From Chryseobacterium senegalense (GTDB lineage: Bacteria; Bacteroidota; Bacteroidia; Flavobacteriales; Weeksellaceae), in NCBI GenBank assembly GCA_001403755.1, contig CYUH01000013.1:274177-338176 (forward strand): a DNA stretch of 64,000 bases, in the 5' to 3' direction. Positions 24,927 to 36,179 of the stretch are shown here, in pieces; the stretch's first letter is position 1; every line of letters starts with the position of its first letter. The position numbers and the translations under genes are program-made. The notes beneath the pieces are model-generated. The model did no database searches. It was not told the DNA's origin and saw nothing but the letters and a program-made list of their open reading frames with translations.

Positions 24927-27554
24927 ATGAATGCAGAGAAAGAGAGAATGCTTGATGAGCGCTGGAAAAATTGGGGTCCTTATGTTAGCAATCGGCAATG
25001 GGGAACTGTACGGGAGGACTATAGCTCCGATGGAAATGCCTGGGACTACACCAGCTATGACGGAGCCCTAAGCAGAGCCTATCGATGGAATGAAGACGGA
25101 ATTGCCGGAATCTGTGATCATCATCAAAAACTTTGTTTTGCTTTTTCGTTTTGGAATCGTAGAGATAAAATGATCAAAGAGCGATTCTTCGGACTAAGTA
25201 ATCACCAAGGAAACCACGGCGAAGACCTCAAAGAAATTTTCTATTATTTGGATAATACGCCAACCCATTCTTACATGAAAATGGTGTATAAATATCCTAT
25301 TAATGAATTTCCTTACGATCAATTGATCAACGAAAATTCACGTCGAAGCAAAAAAGAAGCTGAATTCGAGATCATTGATACAGAAATATTTAAAGATAAT
25401 GCCTATTTTGATATTTTTATAGAGTATGCAAAAGCTTCGCAAGATGATTATCTGATTCGATTAACAGCCGTTAATAGAAGCAATAAAAAAGCGCCACTGG
25501 TTATTTTGCCGACGCTATGGTTTCGCAATAATTGGAGTTGGGGATATGAACGCCCTCACCCAAAACTAAAATCTTCGGCTAAAGGAATTATTGACATTGA
25601 ACATGAAAATAATTCTATGAAAAAGCTTTATGCTAAAGACAAAAACACTACGTTATTCTGTGACAATGAAACCAATTCGTTAAAGCTGTTCAACGCTCCA
25701 AGTGAAAACCGATATTTCAAAGATGGAATTAATGAATATCTGGTCCACGGCAAAGAATCAGCAATAAACCCGGAAAAAACAGGTACTAAAGCAAGTTTCT
25801 ACGTTGATACTGAGCTCGAAGGTGGTGAAAGCCAAACTTTCGAATTCCGCTTATCTTCTGGCGAGCTAGAAGATGCATTCTTTGATTTTGATAAGATTTT
25901 TAATTTGCGAAAAAAAGAAACCGAGGAATTCTATCATGAAATTCAACACGAAATTGAAAATGAAGAAGAGAAAAATATCCAGCGACAAGCTTTTGCAGGC
26001 TTGCTTTGGAACAAACAGTTCTATCATTATGATGTATCAAAATGGCTGAAAGGCGATCCAAAATATAAAGCGAACCGGAATTTCAACCAATACGTAAGAA
26101 ATACGGAGTGGGAACATATGCAAAACAAAGATATCATCTCGATGCCGGACAAATGGGAATATCCTTGGTTTGCGACTTGGGATTTGGCATTTCATTGTGT
26201 CCCATTTGCGATTTTGGATTCTGCATTTGCAAAATGCCAGCTGAAACTTTTGACCAAAGAATGGTATATCCACCCAAATGGGCAACTTCCGGCCTACGAA
26301 TGGGATTTCAGTGATGTGAATCCTCCCGTTCACGCTTGGTCAACCTTTAGAGTGTATAAAATTGATGAAAAAATTAATGGAAAACCTGATATCCCTTTTT
26401 TGGAAAGCGTTTTCCAAAAGCTTTTGCTGAATTTCACTTGGTGGGTGAACCGAAAAGATAAGAAGGGTAATAATGTTTTTGGTGGCGGATTTTTGGGTCT
26501 GGATAATATAGGCGCATTTGACCGAAATATGCAGTTTAAAAACGGTGATCATCTTGAACAAGCCGATGGAACAAGTTGGATGGCGATGTTTGCACTTAAT
26601 ATGATGCGGATTTCTATGGAACTAGCGTTATACAATCCCGTTTATGAAGATATGGCCATCAAATTTTTTGAACATTATTTGTACATCGCTGCAGCTATGG
26701 AGAATCTCGGTGAAACCAGAAATGGTCTTTGGAATGAAGAAGATGGATTTTTCTATGATGTGTTGCAACTAAATAATGGAGATTCTATTTCGTTGAAATT
26801 AAGAAGTATTGTAGGTTTAATTCCCATGTTTGCTGTAGAGATTATCGAACATGACATTTTGGAAAAACTACCCAACTTTACCAAAAGAATGCAATGGATT
26901 TTAAAAAACAAACCTGAACTCGCAAATTTGGTATCTCATTGGGAAGTCGAAGGCAAAGGCGGGAAACATCTACTGAGTATTCTAAGAAAAACCCGACTCA
27001 CTAGAATTCTAAACAGAATGGTCGATGAAAAAGAATTTCTTTCCGATTACGGAATTCGGTCGATGTCGAAAATCTACGAAGAAAACCCATTCAAGTTTTC
27101 TGTTGACGGACAGGATTTCACTGTAAAATACACTCCCGCAGAAAGCGATAGCCGAATGTTTGGAGGAAATAGTAACTGGCGCGGCCCGATTTGGTTTCCG
27201 ATCAATTTCCTAATCGTAGAAAGTTTACAGCGTTTCCACTACTATTATGGCGACAATTTGAAAATAGAATTCCCCACCAATAGTGGGGAAATGAAAGATT
27301 TAATGCATGTTTCGGAGAATTTAAGCAAAAGATTGTATTCTATTTTTGCTAAAAACGAAAACGGCGAAAGGGCTTTTAATGGTGGTAATTATACGATGAA
27401 TCATGATGAACATTTCAAAGATTATATTATGTTTTATGAATATTTCAATGGCGATACGGGAATGGGAATTGGTGCATCACACCAAACCGGATGGACGGCG
27501 ACCATCGCTAAACTCCTTCAACCAACCAATTCAGTAAAAGGTAAATTTTCTTAA
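24927..27554 (+). CDS. MGH1-like glycoside hydrolase (GH63-related glucosidase)
   Basis: 875 residues from the ATG at 24927 (MNAEKERMLDERWKNWGPYVSNRQWGTVREDYS). It has no signal peptide, so it is cytoplasmic. The end carries an (alpha/alpha)6 toroid with NWRGPIWFPINFLIVESLQRF (about 755-775) and GYGIRSMS-like SDYGIRSMSKIYE, typical of GH63/MGH1-type glucosidases and mannosylglycerate hydrolases. In this large bacterial family the substrate is mostly unknown. A longer frame from 24840 would run through the riboswitch region and is not supported. The -7-like TAATTTCG at 24901 supports the later start. Monocistronic. Confidence 0.85.
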   Translation: MNAEKERMLDERWKNWGPYVSNRQWGTVREDYSSDGNAWDYTSYDGALSRAYRWNEDGIAGICDHHQKLCFAFSFWNRRDKMIKERFFGLSNHQGNHGEDLKEIFYYLDNTPTHSYMKMVYKYPINEFPYDQLINENSRRSKKEAEFEIIDTEIFKDNAYFDIFIEYAKASQDDYLIRLTAVNRSNKKAPLVILPTLWFRNNWSWGYERPHPKLKSSAKGIIDIEHENNSMKKLYAKDKNTTLFCDNETNSLKLFNAPSENRYFKDGINEYLVHGKESAINPEKTGTKASFYVDTELEGGESQTFEFRLSSGELEDAFFDFDKIFNLRKKETEEFYHEIQHEIENEEEKNIQRQAFAGLLWNKQFYHYDVSKWLKGDPKYKANRNFNQYVRNTEWEHMQNKDIISMPDKWEYPWFATWDLAFHCVPFAILDSAFAKCQLKLLTKEWYIHPNGQLPAYEWDFSDVNPPVHAWSTFRVYKIDEKINGKPDIPFLESVFQKLLLNFTWWVNRKDKKGNNVFGGGFLGLDNIGAFDRNMQFKNGDHLEQADGTSWMAMFALNMMRISMELALYNPVYEDMAIKFFEHYLYIAAAMENLGETRNGLWNEEDGFFYDVLQLNNGDSISLKLRSIVGLIPMFAVEIIEHDILEKLPNFTKRMQWILKNKPELANLVSHWEVEGKGGKHLLSILRKTRLTRILNRMVDEKEFLSDYGIRSMSKIYEENPFKFSVDGQDFTVKYTPAESDSRMFGGNSNWRGPIWFPINFLIVESLQRFHYYYGDNLKIEFPTNSGEMKDLMHVSENLSKRLYSIFAKNENGERAFNGGNYTMNHDEHFKDYIMFYEYFNGDTGMGIGASHQTGWTATIAKLLQPTNSVKGKFS

Positions 27555-27558
27555 AAAA

Positions 27559-27981
27559 TTAATTCACCAGAATTCCATTTACATAAACTTGGTAGCCAAT
27601 CGCTACATTAGGTTCAAGTGTTTTGGAAACCGAGCAATATTTGTCAAAAGAAAGCTCAGCTGATCTTAAGGCTTTTTTAGGATCTACATTTCCCTCAAGG
27701 AAAAATTTCACTACAATTGATTTGAAGGGTTTCGCATCATCTAGCTGAATGCGCTCGCCTTCGACTTCAGCTGAAAATCCGGTAATTTCTTGTCGTTGTT
27801 TTTTTAGGATAGATATGATGTCGATACCGCTGCAACCTGCCACTGCCATCAGGATAGATTCCATGGGAGAAACTCCTTTTGCGCCCGGCTGTGAGGTATT
27901 ATCAAGCAAGATTTTATTACCAGATTGGTTGGTACATTCAAATAAATAGTCGCTGTTGATTCTATTGAGCGTAATTTTCAT
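27559..27981 (-). CDS. OsmC family peroxiredoxin-like protein
   Basis: 140 residues. The two redox cysteines of the family are present: AVAGCSGIDI (about residue 49) and DKYCSVSKTLEP (about 114). OsmC/Ohr proteins reduce organic hydroperoxides with a thiol donor; the SVSKTL context places this in the general OsmC group rather than Ohr. TAGATTTG-type -7 box at 28022-28029 on the minus strand. Convergent with the glycosidase gene, leaving 4 nt. Confidence 0.9.
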   Translation of the reverse strand: MKITLNRINSDYLFECTNQSGNKILLDNTSQPGAKGVSPMESILMAVAGCSGIDIISILKKQRQEITGFSAEVEGERIQLDDAKPFKSIVVKFFLEGNVDPKKALRSAELSFDKYCSVSKTLEPNVAIGYQVYVNGILVN

Positions 27982-28106
27982 TTCTAAGTATTAAATTAAA
28001 ATTGGAAAGATTATTGATGTACAAATCTACAAAATCCACATTGTATTGTGAACGAAATACACCTATTAAAAAATTTCGTTATGTTTAAAATATTAAAATA
28101 AAAATT

Positions 28107-28397
28107 ATGAAATACGAAAATCATCAAACCGGAAACGGCGGCGTAATTACCTTGAATAATGATGAGGAAGAAGTTGGCAGATTAACCTACACCATTTTTC
28201 CCGAAGAAAATAAACTTACCATTTCTTTTGTTTTGGTACATCCGAAATTTGAAGGCCGAGGTATGGGAAAATTTTTAGTAGAAGAGGGAATAAAATTCGC
28301 AAGAGATAACAACTGGAAAATTTATCCGCATTGTTCCTACGCAAGATCTGTAATGCGCAGAATGAACGATGTAGAAGATCTTTTATTGCTCCAGTAA
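28107..28397 (+). CDS. Small GNAT family N-acetyltransferase (YidJ/GtlX-like)
   Basis: 96 residues. It is the short GNAT form with acetyl-CoA motif VHPKFEGRGMGKFLVEEG (about 49-66) and a C-terminal IYPHCSYARSVMRR, the pattern of COG2388 proteins with a conserved Cys near the end. It probably acetylates a small amine; the substrate is unknown. It is followed at once by a bidirectional terminator. Confidence 0.88.
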   Translation: MKYENHQTGNGGVITLNNDEEEVGRLTYTIFPEENKLTISFVLVHPKFEGRGMGKFLVEEGIKFARDNNWKIYPHCSYARSVMRRMNDVEDLLLLQ

Positions 28398-28402
28398 AAG
28401 AA

Positions 28403-28427
28403 AAACCTCAAAGAAAACTTTGAGGTT
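28403..28427. terminator. Bidirectional terminator between the GNAT gene and yebC
   Basis: AAACCTCAAAG (28403-28413) and CTTTGAGGTTT (28417-28427) form a perfect stem with a three-base loop, with T or A runs on both sides. Confidence 0.85.
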
Positions 28428-28442
28428 TATATTTTTTTTGAG

Positions 28443-29183
28443 TTAAATTTTTTCTAATAACTCATCGGTAATTTCCATGTTGTGATAGACATTTTGTACA
28501 TCATCATCTTCTTCGAAACGATCAAGCATCTTCATATTTGCTTTAAATTGCTCCTCGTTAACTTCTTTTGTATTATTGGCAATTCTTTGTAATTCTGCAC
28601 TTTTTACTTCAATTTCAAGTTCATCAAGTTTGTGAGAAAGAGTGCCAAAATCTTCGAACGCAGTTGTAATCATTACTTCGTCATCATCACTATCGATTTC
28701 TTCTGCACCGCCGTCAATCATTTCCATCTCAAAATCATCCCAATCCATTTTTATGCTGGCTTTTTCGATGGAAAAAATGCCTTTCCTATCAAAAATAAAA
28801 GCAAGTTCACCATTCTTGCCTAAATTTCCGTCGAACTTATTAAAAATGGCTCTCACATTCGCCACGGTTCTTGTAGGATTGTTGGTTGTACACTCCACAA
28901 AAAATGCCACTCCACCTTGCCCATAACCTTCGTAGGTAATCTCATCATAATGCTCAGCATCTGCTCCTGAAGCTTTTTTGATGGCTCTCTCAACATTATC
29001 TTTGGGCATATTCGCACCTTTTGCATTCTGAATGCATCTTCTTAAGGCAGGATTGGATTCAGGATCAGATCCGCCCGCTTTTACCGCAATAGCTATGTCT
29101 TTTCCAATTTTCGAGAATGTTTTGGCCATCTTGTCCCATCTGGCCATTTTTGAGGCTTTTCTATATTCGAATGCGCGTCCCAT
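28443..29183 (-). CDS. yebC: YebC/PmpR family protein
   Basis: 246 residues. Typical start MGRAFEYRKASKMARWDKMAKTFSK (here a MGRAFE form instead of MAGHSKW), NPALRRCIQNAKGANMPKDN (about 44-63) and YEGYGQGGVAFFVECTTNN (about 84-102). The family was long called a transcriptional regulator; recent work links several members to relief of ribosome stalling. The acidic stretch EEIDSDDDE is normal. A TATTTTTG -7 box lies at 29205-29212. Confidence 0.95.
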   Translation of the reverse strand: MGRAFEYRKASKMARWDKMAKTFSKIGKDIAIAVKAGGSDPESNPALRRCIQNAKGANMPKDNVERAIKKASGADAEHYDEITYEGYGQGGVAFFVECTTNNPTRTVANVRAIFNKFDGNLGKNGELAFIFDRKGIFSIEKASIKMDWDDFEMEMIDGGAEEIDSDDDEVMITTAFEDFGTLSHKLDELEIEVKSAELQRIANNTKEVNEEQFKANMKMLDRFEEDDDVQNVYHNMEITDELLEKI

Positions 29184-29222
29184 GTTTCAACAATTTTATG
29201 TGTGCAAAAATAATGAATTTCT

Positions 29223-29256
29223 ATCAAAAAAAACGCTCTTCTTTCGAAGAGCGTTT
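29223..29256 (-). terminator. Terminator after the OmpA-family gene
   Basis: On the minus strand AAACGCTCTTC pairs with GAAGAGCGTTT around four bases, then a T run. Confidence 0.88.
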
Positions 29257-29276
29257 ATAAATATTATTCAAAAAGA

Positions 29277-30746
29277 TTATTTTTTCTTTTTAACTACTTT
29301 CTTTTTTACCACTGGTAAATCAGATTTTTGCATAGCTTCCCAAGCCTGAGAGTCAGCAGCAGTAACTACTACTTTACGATCCTTCATTCTCTCTTCGTTA
29401 GAAGCAGTTTCAGGAACTTGTGCTTTTTGCTCACCTACACCGATAGATTTAAGTTGGTTTTGGTTAACACCTCTTGCTTCTAATGCACCTACTACAGCAG
29501 CAGCTCTTTTTCTAGATAGATTCAAGTTGTAAGCTTCAGAACCTTTTTTATCAGTTTGTCCTTCTACGATAAATTTACCACCGTTTGAAGATTTAACGAT
29601 TTCTGCAGCTTGATCTAGTTTAGTATTAGATTCTGGTCTGATAGTCGCTTTGTCGAAATCAAATAGAATACCTTGTAATGCACCTGTAGCCTCTTCAGCG
29701 TAAGCAGATTGTGGTTTTGGACAACCGTTGTATTGTGCAAGACCTGGAACTGTAGGACAAGCATCATCTTTATCTAATACTCCATCACCGTCAGTATCTG
29801 GCCAAGGACATCCGTTATTTTCAGCTGGACCAGCAACTTCTGGACAAGCATCGTCTTTATCTACTACACCATCGCCATCAGTATCTGGCCAAGGACATCC
29901 GTTGTTTTCAACTGGACCAGCAACATCTGGACATTGATCATCTTTATCTGGAACTCCGTCGCCATCAGTATCAGGACAACCTTGGAATTGAGCTAAACCT
30001 GGAGTATCTGGACATAAATCGTCTTTATCTAGGATACCATCTTTATCTCTATCTGTGTTACCAAATCTAAATAATAAAGATGCAGAAGCTTGCCAAAAGT
30101 TAGCGATATTTGAGTTATCTACAGGAGTAGATACGTAATCTCCTTGAATTCCAAGACCGAAATTTTTAGTAATCCAAAAGTTAGAACCTAATCCAGCATT
30201 CACAGCAAAATGATCTTTTCTTCTTTGAGTAAATGCCTCATTGTCAGAGAATCCTGCATAGGTCATCCCATGATATGCATCAGTAACTGGGAAAGTTACT
30301 CCTGAATAATCATGTCTAAGGTAGTTAGCTCCTACTCTTAAATATGGATCAAACCAAGACTCTTCATTCCAAAGTCCATTAAACTTAAATTGAAGACCTA
30401 AACCAGTCATTAAGAAAAATTCTTTTCCCATACCGATTCTCTTGTTGTCTACATTTCCTACTGAAGTTTGCCAGTCAAGAACTAAATATTTATTTAAGTT
30501 TCTTGCTACTGTTAATTTAGATAACGGAGGAGTAATTGTATAATTATTAATATTGTACAATCTGTTCGCGTCGTCACCACCAAAAGCAGTTCCAAGTGTA
30601 GTACCTAACCCACCTGCTCCGACAGCAACATGATTTACTCCGTGAGCACCAACACCGATTAACCACGGGTTGCTAGTCGTCTGAGCGAAAACAGTAGAGG
30701 CAACAGTAAGTGCCAATGCTGAAATTCCTAATTTTAGATTTTTCAT
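29277..30746 (-). CDS. OmpA family outer membrane protein with thrombospondin type 3 repeats
   Basis: 489 residues. Signal peptide ends in TVFAQ (about residue 22). About residues 25-230 are an eight-stranded-like outer membrane barrel. About 235-345 hold calcium-binding thrombospondin type 3 repeats (DTDGDGVPDKDDQCPDVAG and near copies, four to five units). About 350-465 is the OmpA peptidoglycan-binding domain (ILFDFDKATIRPESNTKLDQ, VEGQTDKKGSEAYNLNLSRK). It ends in a lysine-rich tail (VVKKKVVKKKK). It links outer membrane to cell wall, and is probably one of the most abundant surface proteins. It is monocistronic with a strong terminator. Confidence 0.93.
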   Translation of the reverse strand: MKNLKLGISALALTVASTVFAQTTSNPWLIGVGAHGVNHVAVGAGGLGTTLGTAFGGDDANRLYNINNYTITPPLSKLTVARNLNKYLVLDWQTSVGNVDNKRIGMGKEFFLMTGLGLQFKFNGLWNEESWFDPYLRVGANYLRHDYSGVTFPVTDAYHGMTYAGFSDNEAFTQRRKDHFAVNAGLGSNFWITKNFGLGIQGDYVSTPVDNSNIANFWQASASLLFRFGNTDRDKDGILDKDDLCPDTPGLAQFQGCPDTDGDGVPDKDDQCPDVAGPVENNGCPWPDTDGDGVVDKDDACPEVAGPAENNGCPWPDTDGDGVLDKDDACPTVPGLAQYNGCPKPQSAYAEEATGALQGILFDFDKATIRPESNTKLDQAAEIVKSSNGGKFIVEGQTDKKGSEAYNLNLSRKRAAAVVGALEARGVNQNQLKSIGVGEQKAQVPETASNEERMKDRKVVVTAADSQAWEAMQKSDLPVVKKKVVKKKK

Positions 30747-30823
30747 AGAATTAAATGATTAAATAATTGATAATGCAAAATAAATATAAATTTTCTTTAT
30801 AAACAAAGATTTTAATTGTTTTT

Positions 30824-31282
30824 TTAACTTTTCTTTAATATTCGGTCGAGATTTCTTTTGTTTTCTCTATCTTTTATAGATTCCCTTTTATCAAAGAGTT
30901 TTTTCCCCTTTCCTAGTGCAATAAGAATCTTAGCTTTTCCCTTATCAGTTATATAAAGTTTTAAAGGGATTATAGTATTTCCTACATCTTTCAGCTTTTT
31001 TTCAAACTTTTGCAACTCTCTTTTGTGCAACAGCAATTTCCGTTCCCTTTTTGTTTTATGATTATAAAAAGATCCCAATTTATATTCATCAATCATCATA
31101 TTAATGATGTATAATTCTCCATCAATGAATTGACAAAAAGCTTCTGTGATACTCGCCTTTGAAGATCGCAGTGATTTGATCTCAGTCCCTGTAAGCACCA
31201 TTCCTGCCTCGATTTCTTCGAGTATCTCATACTCGAATCTCGCTCGTTTATTAAAAATATTAATTGATTTTTCTATCTTCAT
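30824..31282 (-). CDS. smpB: SsrA-binding protein SmpB
   Basis: 152 residues. It binds tmRNA and brings it to stalled ribosomes for trans-translation. Motifs are FNKRARFEYEILEEIEAGMVLTGTEIKSLR (about 10-39), FYNHKTKRERKLLLHKREL and the C-terminal LGKGKKLFDKRESIKDR that enters the mRNA channel. Normal length. The tmRNA gene itself was not seen in this window. Confidence 0.96.
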   Translation of the reverse strand: MKIEKSINIFNKRARFEYEILEEIEAGMVLTGTEIKSLRSSKASITEAFCQFIDGELYIINMMIDEYKLGSFYNHKTKRERKLLLHKRELQKFEKKLKDVGNTIIPLKLYITDKGKAKILIALGKGKKLFDKRESIKDRENKRNLDRILKKS

Positions 31283-31401
31283 TGATCATCAAATTTGGTA
31301 TTTCAAAAAAAAAAAATATTTTTTTTAACATTAACAAAATTTTATCATAATGTGAGTCATCTCTTCTAAGGTTTATAACTAACGAATCTTGTAAATAATA
31401 A

Positions 31402-33072
<1,671 letters not shown>

Positions 33073-33091
33073 TCTAAAATATTTTATATCT

Positions 33092-33126
33092 AAAAGCCGT
33101 TCGATTCCGTTTGAACGGCTTTTTTT
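33092..33126 (+). terminator. Intrinsic terminator after the ABC-F gene
   Basis: AAAAGCCGTTC (33092-33102) and GAACGGCTTTT (33113-33123) with a ten-base loop and a T run. Confidence 0.88.
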
Positions 33127-33185
33127 GTTTAAATACTAACTCAAAAACCAACAAATTCCCAACAATTTTTTCGTATTTTTGTAAC

Positions 33186-34898
33186 ATGATGAGTCAAAAA
33201 TGGATTTATAAACCCGAACCCGACGCCGATATTGTGGATGGAATTAGTTCCTCACTCGGTTTTGGAACTTTTGAATCTAAAATCCTTGTTCTTCGCGGCA
33301 TTGATAATTATCAAAAAGCGAGAGAATTTTTCAAACCAAATCTTAACGATATTCACAATCCTTTTCTGATGAAAGATATGCAGCTCGCGGTCGACCGGAT
33401 CGCAACTGCCATAGAAAACGGAGAGAAAATATTGGTTTATGGCGATTATGATGTCGACGGAACGACGGCGGTTGCTCTCATGTACCTTTATTTAAGTAAA
33501 ATTGTAGATAAAAAATATCTCGATTTCTATATTCCAGATCGAAATTCTGAAGGATATGGAATCTCTAACGAAGGAATCGATTTTGCAAAAGAGAACAATT
33601 TTGCACTAATAATTGCACTCGATTGTGGAATAAAAGCCATCGATAAAATTGAATACGCCAAAAATCTAGGCGTAGATTTTATCATTTGCGATCACCATTT
33701 GCCGGGAGAAGAAATTCCTAAAGCTGTTGCTGTTTTAGATCCAAAAAGAAAAGATTGCCGCTATCCGTTCAAAGAACTTTCGGGTTGTGGTGTTGGATTT
33801 AAATTATGCCAAGGACTCAATACAATATATAAAATACCAGAAGCAGAATTATTTGAACTGACTGATCTTTTGGCAATTTCCATAGCTGCGGATATCGTTT
33901 CTATGACGGGCGAAAACAGAGTTTTGGCAAAACAAGGTCTAAAGGTTTTAAGAAAATCAAGAAATTTGGGATTAAGGATGCTTATTCCGGAAGATAAATT
34001 AGCAACCTTTGAAATCTCAAATATCGTTTTCGAAATTGCTCCAAAAATTAATGCAGCGGGAAGAATATCGCACGGAAAAGCAGCTGTAGAACTGATGGTC
34101 TCTGATAATTTGAAACAAGCCCAACAAATTGTCAACGACATTATCACGCTCAATGATTCCAGAAGAGAAATGGACATGAGCAGTACAACGGAAGCACTTT
34201 TGCAAATCGAAGAAACCGGACAACTTGAAAATTATACCACGGTTGTTTACGGATCGAATTGGAACAAAGGTGTGATCGGAATTGTAGCATCAAGACTTAT
34301 TGAAAACTATTACAAGCCTACTTTGGTTTTCACCGACGGAAACAATGGCGAATTGGTTGCTTCAGCTCGTTCTGTAGCTGATTTTGATGTACACGACGCA
34401 TTGGAAAATTGCTCTGAATTTTTTACTAAATTTGGTGGTCATCCCGCTGCTGCCGGGCTTTCCATGGAAAAAGACAAATTTGATTTATTCCGTGAAAAAT
34501 TTGAGAAAGTAGTTGCCGAAAAAATTAAGGAACACCAAAAAGAACCATGTATAACCATCGATTCTGAAGTGGAAGTGGATGATTTGAATAAGGATTTCTT
34601 CAATTTCCACCGAAAACTTGCACCTTTCGGACCTCATAACATGAAGCCGGTTTTAGCCTTAAAAAACCAAAGAGTTTCCGGATATGTAAAAACAATGGGA
34701 AAAGATGCAGGTCACATCAAATTTTATATCAAACAGGAATCTACCGGAAGAAACATCGAATGTGTTGGATTTAAATTAGGAAAATTCGCTGATCAATTCC
34801 GCGAAAAAACTTTTGATTTTGCGTTTACCGCCGAGGAAAATCATTGGAAGGGAAATGTCACTTATTTCCTTAATATTCGTGATGTGAAGTTTCATTAA
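33186..34898 (+). CDS. recJ: Single-stranded-DNA-specific exonuclease RecJ
   Basis: 570 residues from the ATG at 33186 (MMSQKWIYKPEPD). DHH phosphoesterase motifs are clear: VYGDYDVDGTTAVALMY (about 90-106), ALDCGIKAID, ICDHHLPGE (about 168-176) and FGGHPAAAGLSMEK (about 417-430, DHHA1 domain). RecJ degrades ssDNA 5' to 3' in recombination and mismatch repair. The longer frame from 33111 starts inside the preceding terminator and is rejected. The -7 box TATTTTTG (33174-33181) ends only 4 nt before the start, so the mRNA may be leaderless. Confidence 0.95.
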   Translation: MMSQKWIYKPEPDADIVDGISSSLGFGTFESKILVLRGIDNYQKAREFFKPNLNDIHNPFLMKDMQLAVDRIATAIENGEKILVYGDYDVDGTTAVALMYLYLSKIVDKKYLDFYIPDRNSEGYGISNEGIDFAKENNFALIIALDCGIKAIDKIEYAKNLGVDFIICDHHLPGEEIPKAVAVLDPKRKDCRYPFKELSGCGVGFKLCQGLNTIYKIPEAELFELTDLLAISIAADIVSMTGENRVLAKQGLKVLRKSRNLGLRMLIPEDKLATFEISNIVFEIAPKINAAGRISHGKAAVELMVSDNLKQAQQIVNDIITLNDSRREMDMSSTTEALLQIEETGQLENYTTVVYGSNWNKGVIGIVASRLIENYYKPTLVFTDGNNGELVASARSVADFDVHDALENCSEFFTKFGGHPAAAGLSMEKDKFDLFREKFEKVVAEKIKEHQKEPCITIDSEVEVDDLNKDFFNFHRKLAPFGPHNMKPVLALKNQRVSGYVKTMGKDAGHIKFYIKQESTGRNIECVGFKLGKFADQFREKTFDFAFTAEENHWKGNVTYFLNIRDVKFH

Positions 34899-34904
34899 GA
34901 AAAA

Positions 34905-36056
34905 TCAAAGCATTTTGTGTCGTTGAAATTCTTTGGTTCTATCAAATAGAAAGCGATACGTTGCCAATTTTCTGGTAACTTTAGTTTCTAAATTCTCAGC
35001 AATTTTTATCATTTTAGGATTGAAATCGCCTATCCACTGCATTTCGTAATCTTCGAAAGAAGTTGCTTTGCGAAAATGTCTCGTTCCCTCCCAAATCATA
35101 TACCCATCGATGCCTTTCCGTTGCCATTCCGGGACAACGCCAAAAACTAAACCTACCATTTTTTTATTGGTCTTAAACTTTTTCAAGAAGAGAAATTTCA
35201 ATTTTTGCCATAAACTAAACTTTCCATTCAAATATTTAAACCACTGATTAAGATCGGGAATATTCATCCACACTGCGATTGGTTTTTCGTTTTCATAAAC
35301 AAACCACGAGATATGTTCGTTAATCACCGGTTTTAAAGTGGTGAAAAGCTTTAGCGTTTGCATGTTCGAAAGCTGTTTTCCTTCGCCGTGACTTGCCCAA
35401 GCTTTGTTGTAAACCTCCGTGAAATCTTCAGCAAACTTTTTCAGATCTTTTACTGTCATTCTTTTGGCTGAAATATTCTTATTCTTCGAAATTCGAGCAT
35501 GCATCTGCAAGAAATTTTCGGCGACCGAATCGTGAATTTTTCTCCCAAAACACAATTGATTGAAATAAATTTGGAAACCATAATTCTCGAACAGCGTTTT
35601 GTAATAAGGTGGATTATAATTCATCCCATAAAGAGGCTCGCTATATCCATCGATCAACAATCCCCAAAATTTATCGCGTTCTCCAAAATTAATAGGACCA
35701 TCCATGGCTTCCATACCTTTTTGCTGCAGTTGATTTTTGGCAAAATCGAAAATAAAATCCGCAGTTTTTTGGTCATTAATACAATCGAAAAAACCAATTC
35801 CGCCGGTAGGTTGACTTTGTTTGTATTTTTTACTGATAAAAACCGCAACTTTGCCCACGGTTTCACCTTTATCATTCAAAAAAAGAAATCTTTCACATTC
35901 TCCTGAACGAAAAAATTTATTTATTTTCACATCGAAAACCTGCTCAATATCTTGATCAAGCGGCCGAATATAGTTTGGATCGTTCATCAGGAGCCTCCCC
36001 GGAAAATCTAAAAATTCTTGAATGTGGTTGTGGGAAACGATTTTAATTGCCTTCAT
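34905..36056 (-). CDS. GNAT-fold protein of unknown function
   Basis: 383 residues. It starts MKAIKIVSHNHIQEFLDFPGRLLMNDPNYI. Two halves look acetyltransferase-like: GECERFLFLNDKGETVGKVAVFISKKY (about 51-77, beta-bulge type) and a later FGVVPEWQRKGIDGYMIWEGT (about 298-318), which resembles the acetyl-CoA loop R/Q-x-x-G-x-G/A. A conserved middle segment MEAMDGPINFGERDKFWG is characteristic of a Bacteroidota family I recognise only as hypothetical. Convergent with recJ, 6 nt apart. Function not assigned. Confidence 0.75.
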   Translation of the reverse strand: MKAIKIVSHNHIQEFLDFPGRLLMNDPNYIRPLDQDIEQVFDVKINKFFRSGECERFLFLNDKGETVGKVAVFISKKYKQSQPTGGIGFFDCINDQKTADFIFDFAKNQLQQKGMEAMDGPINFGERDKFWGLLIDGYSEPLYGMNYNPPYYKTLFENYGFQIYFNQLCFGRKIHDSVAENFLQMHARISKNKNISAKRMTVKDLKKFAEDFTEVYNKAWASHGEGKQLSNMQTLKLFTTLKPVINEHISWFVYENEKPIAVWMNIPDLNQWFKYLNGKFSLWQKLKFLFLKKFKTNKKMVGLVFGVVPEWQRKGIDGYMIWEGTRHFRKATSFEDYEMQWIGDFNPKMIKIAENLETKVTRKLATYRFLFDRTKEFQRHKML

Positions 36057-36179
36057 TTCTCAAAAATAGGATTTTGTATCTTATAAATACAATTCTTTAG
36101 AAAAATTATAAATGAGATGCCCCTTTAATTTTAAAGCGTAATGAACTTTTGTCTAAAAAAAGCTAATAAGAATTTTCGT

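Noticed and set aside
33111..33185. N-terminal extension of recJ from 33111
   Set aside because: It begins within the ABC-F terminator and runs over the recJ -7 box.
34905..36056. Assignment of the GNAT-like protein as a GTP cyclohydrolase, a name I recall being used for such proteins
   Set aside because: No GTP cyclohydrolase motif (zinc Cys/His set) is visible; the sequence looks like a GNAT fold.
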